64,000 nt of DNA from positions 73,413,501-73,477,500 of the forward strand of contig CP142452.1 in the NCBI GenBank assembly GCA_038049695.1. The letters are read 5' to 3'. The notes below the pieces were generated by a model, which was not told where the DNA came from, did no database searches, and saw nothing but the letters and a program-made list of their open reading frames with translations. The number at the start of each line of letters is the position of its first letter. Within the stretch, counting starts at the first letter, position 1. The stretch comes from Cinnamomum chago (Eukaryota; Streptophyta; Magnoliopsida; Laurales; Lauraceae). A program made the translations under genes and the position numbers. Of the stretch, positions 62,001 to 64,000 are shown piece by piece.

Positions 62001-64000
62001 CTCTCTGCATTGTTCTGGAATTCTTGGGCTCCACCCAAGAGGACTATTCAAGAATTCCACCTGAGGGGACAGCTTTTGGAGAATTTGAATTTCTCTGGAC
62101 AAGGATTTATAGTAGGACAGCGCTGAGCAGAATTAGAATCAGTCCTGTTGATTTCAATAGCTGGGCAATGTTGTTGAACTGTAAGTAAATGTTTGCTATC
62201 CTTTGTTATCTGAAACTTCATTCATAGTTTAGAATCCTTATGCATCTCTCTCATCTGAAACGACAATGTACTACCCCAGTCTGAAGAACAAGTTGATCTT
62301 TGATTTTCCTGATATTGAAGTCCCTCAATGTGATTGGTGACATTGGTCTTAACATTCTTTCTGATGATCCAGCCCCATCATGATGAGTGCTGGAGAACTA
62401 GAAAGTGGAAATGCAGGAGAACCTGCAAAATTGATTAGGCAACGGTACCGTGAGGCATCAGACATCATCAAGAAAGGGAAAATGTGCTGCCTATTCATCA
62501 ATGATCTTGATGCTGGAGCAGGAAGGATGGGCGGTACAACACAATACACAGTTAACAACCAGATGGTGAATGCCACCCTCATGAACATTGCTGATAGCCC
62601 AACAAATGTTCAGCTTCCAGGCATGTACAACAAGCAAGATAATGCCCGTGTTCCCATCATAGTTACTGGAAATGACTTCTCGACATTGTATGCCCCTCTC
62701 ATTCGCGATGGTCGTATGGAGAAATTCTACTGGGCGCCGAACAGGGAAGATCGCATTGGTGTCTGCACAGGAATTTTCAAGTCAGACAATGTGCCGAAGG
62801 AAGATATTGTCAAACTTGTTGATGCCTTTCCAGGCCAGTCCATTGGTAAGCCTTGAATAGCTCATCAACATTCGTAATATCTTTCACTTCTTTCCTTTAC
62901 AAATACGGGTACATGTTGCAGTATATAAGAACATTTCAACATGACAACATTTTAGTCTTGTCCTGTTTGTCGCCTTGCAAAATATAGCAGCATGTAAACA
63001 ACTAATGTGTAAAAAACCTTAGAGTTGCAATATTCCATCTACAACCCAAAAATAACAAATATTCAAGTTTGTACTAGTTTATTTCCAGATATATATTGTA
63101 GGTATATATCATTTGTGCACTGTTTCATAATTTGGAACTTTTGAAGCCATTTTGCCTACATGAACTTAATTGGGATTATTTTCTGGGTAATAAGTAATAA
63201 CAAACTAATTACCTAAAAAACTTCATAATTGCACCTCAATTTCTATTTTATGTTAAACACTCTGTGCTTGCGTGAATTTCAGTGGTTTTTAGAACACAAT
63301 TCTTTCATGATATCAGGATTTATCTATAAACATTAATTATCGGTAAACAAGTTATTCAGGGAAGCTTCTGCTAGAAGTCTTGATTCCATGTTACTGCAGC
63401 CTTTATTTGAAATTTTTTCTGTTGTTTGTTATTTTTCAAAAGACTTAGGAGTGCGTTTGATTTTGTTCTAATCTGAAAACGTCTTAAATATTTTGGTAAA
63501 ATGGATGCCTAATCTTTGCAATTTAAATTGTGGGGTGATGCAGAAACCAGAAACTGCATGAGGTGGGATAATGTTCTTTCAACTTTTTCCACCCCAAATC
63601 AGTACTAGTTATCATCGCTGAACTACTTGAGGTGGAACATTGGAACATCCATATATTCAACTCCCCACCCAGTGCAGTGTACTCTCTTTACACCACTCCA
63701 AATGCAAAGAGTTTTAAAATTGCTTGCAATCTGGGACACATCCAAACAAATCCAGACTATGGTAACCATATTAATGGATCATTTTTGTGAATTTGATTTT
63801 CTATTTGTAGACTTCTTTGGTGCCCTCAGAGCTCGGGTGTACGACGATGAAGTGAGAAAGTGGGTTGAAGGTGTAGGAGTAGAAAGCATTGGGAAGATGC
63901 TTGTTAACTCAAAAGAAGGACCACCTACATTTGAGCAGCCTCCTATGACCCTTGAAAAGCTTGTAGAGTATGGTAATATGCTTGTACAGGAGCAGGATAA
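59080..64000 (+). CDS. RCA: Ribulose bisphosphate carboxylase/oxygenase activase, chloroplastic (5' part)
   Basis: AAA+ ATPase of the chloroplast stroma that strips inhibitory sugar phosphates from Rubisco. Exons: 59080-59124, 59757-60073, 60355-60460, 60563-60648, 62373-62845, and 63811 to the window end. All phases agree, covering about 405 residues of an expected 430-475. The N-terminus [15 protein letters not shown] plus a Ser-rich stretch is the transit peptide. [17 protein letters not shown] and [18 protein letters not shown] mark the mature N-domain. Walker A is GGKGQGKS (165-172). Walker B is [11 protein letters not shown] (223-233). [20 protein letters not shown] and [10 protein letters not shown] follow. 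The window ends within the C-domain ([11 protein letters not shown]), so the redox-regulated alpha tail cannot be assessed. No defect is seen. Minor variants at family-conserved sites: [15 protein letters not shown] in the C-domain. Confidence 0.97.

Overview
This is nuclear DNA from a flowering plant. It has spliced genes with GT-AG introns up to 9 kb, two chloroplast-targeted proteins, and many plant-type transposable elements (copia, LINE, TRIM, hAT, Mutator, Harbinger, Helitron). The species cannot be fixed from sequence alone. Long introns and dense old repeats suggest a woody, non-grass angiosperm, perhaps a magnoliid (weak inference).

Layout. 1-3.2 kb: intergenic, with a Helitron-type 3' end and a dead hAT transposase tail, then the promoter of gene 1. 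3.3-18.2 kb (+): TFIIA large subunit, 11 exons, 373 aa, with a 9.2 kb intron 6 full of LINE debris. 18.2-29.3 kb: intergenic with several small transposons and one likely single-exon minus-strand gene (126 aa, unknown function). 29.5-54.0 kb (+): plastid sugar transporter of the pSuT / D-xylose-proton symporter-like 3 type, 14 exons, 564 aa. Its introns carry a tRNA-derived SINE, an antisense copia element holding a nested solo LTR, two well-bounded TRIMs plus one decayed one, a LINE tail split by a 2.6 kb solo LTR, and a Harbinger MITE. 54.0-58.8 kb: intergenic. 59.1 kb to the window end (+): Rubisco activase, first six exons; the 3' end lies outside.

The genes do not form a unit like a bacterial operon. 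Two of the three main products act in the chloroplast (sugar export across the envelope, and reactivation of Rubisco). Both have CACGTG (G-box) elements just upstream, consistent with light or ABA control. TFIIA is a general RNA polymerase II factor with a housekeeping-type promoter.

The most unusual signals are: (i) a dispersed SINE-like repeat carrying a strict 21-bp array of mini-hairpins whose stems co-vary; (ii) a 36-codon upstream ORF whose stop codon overlaps the TFIIA start by one base (TAATG); (iii) two short TRIM retroelements with exact target duplications inside one gene; and (iv) nested insertions that can be ordered in time. All exon boundaries were read by eye from splice signals, reading frame and remembered family sequences; none was checked by alignment.
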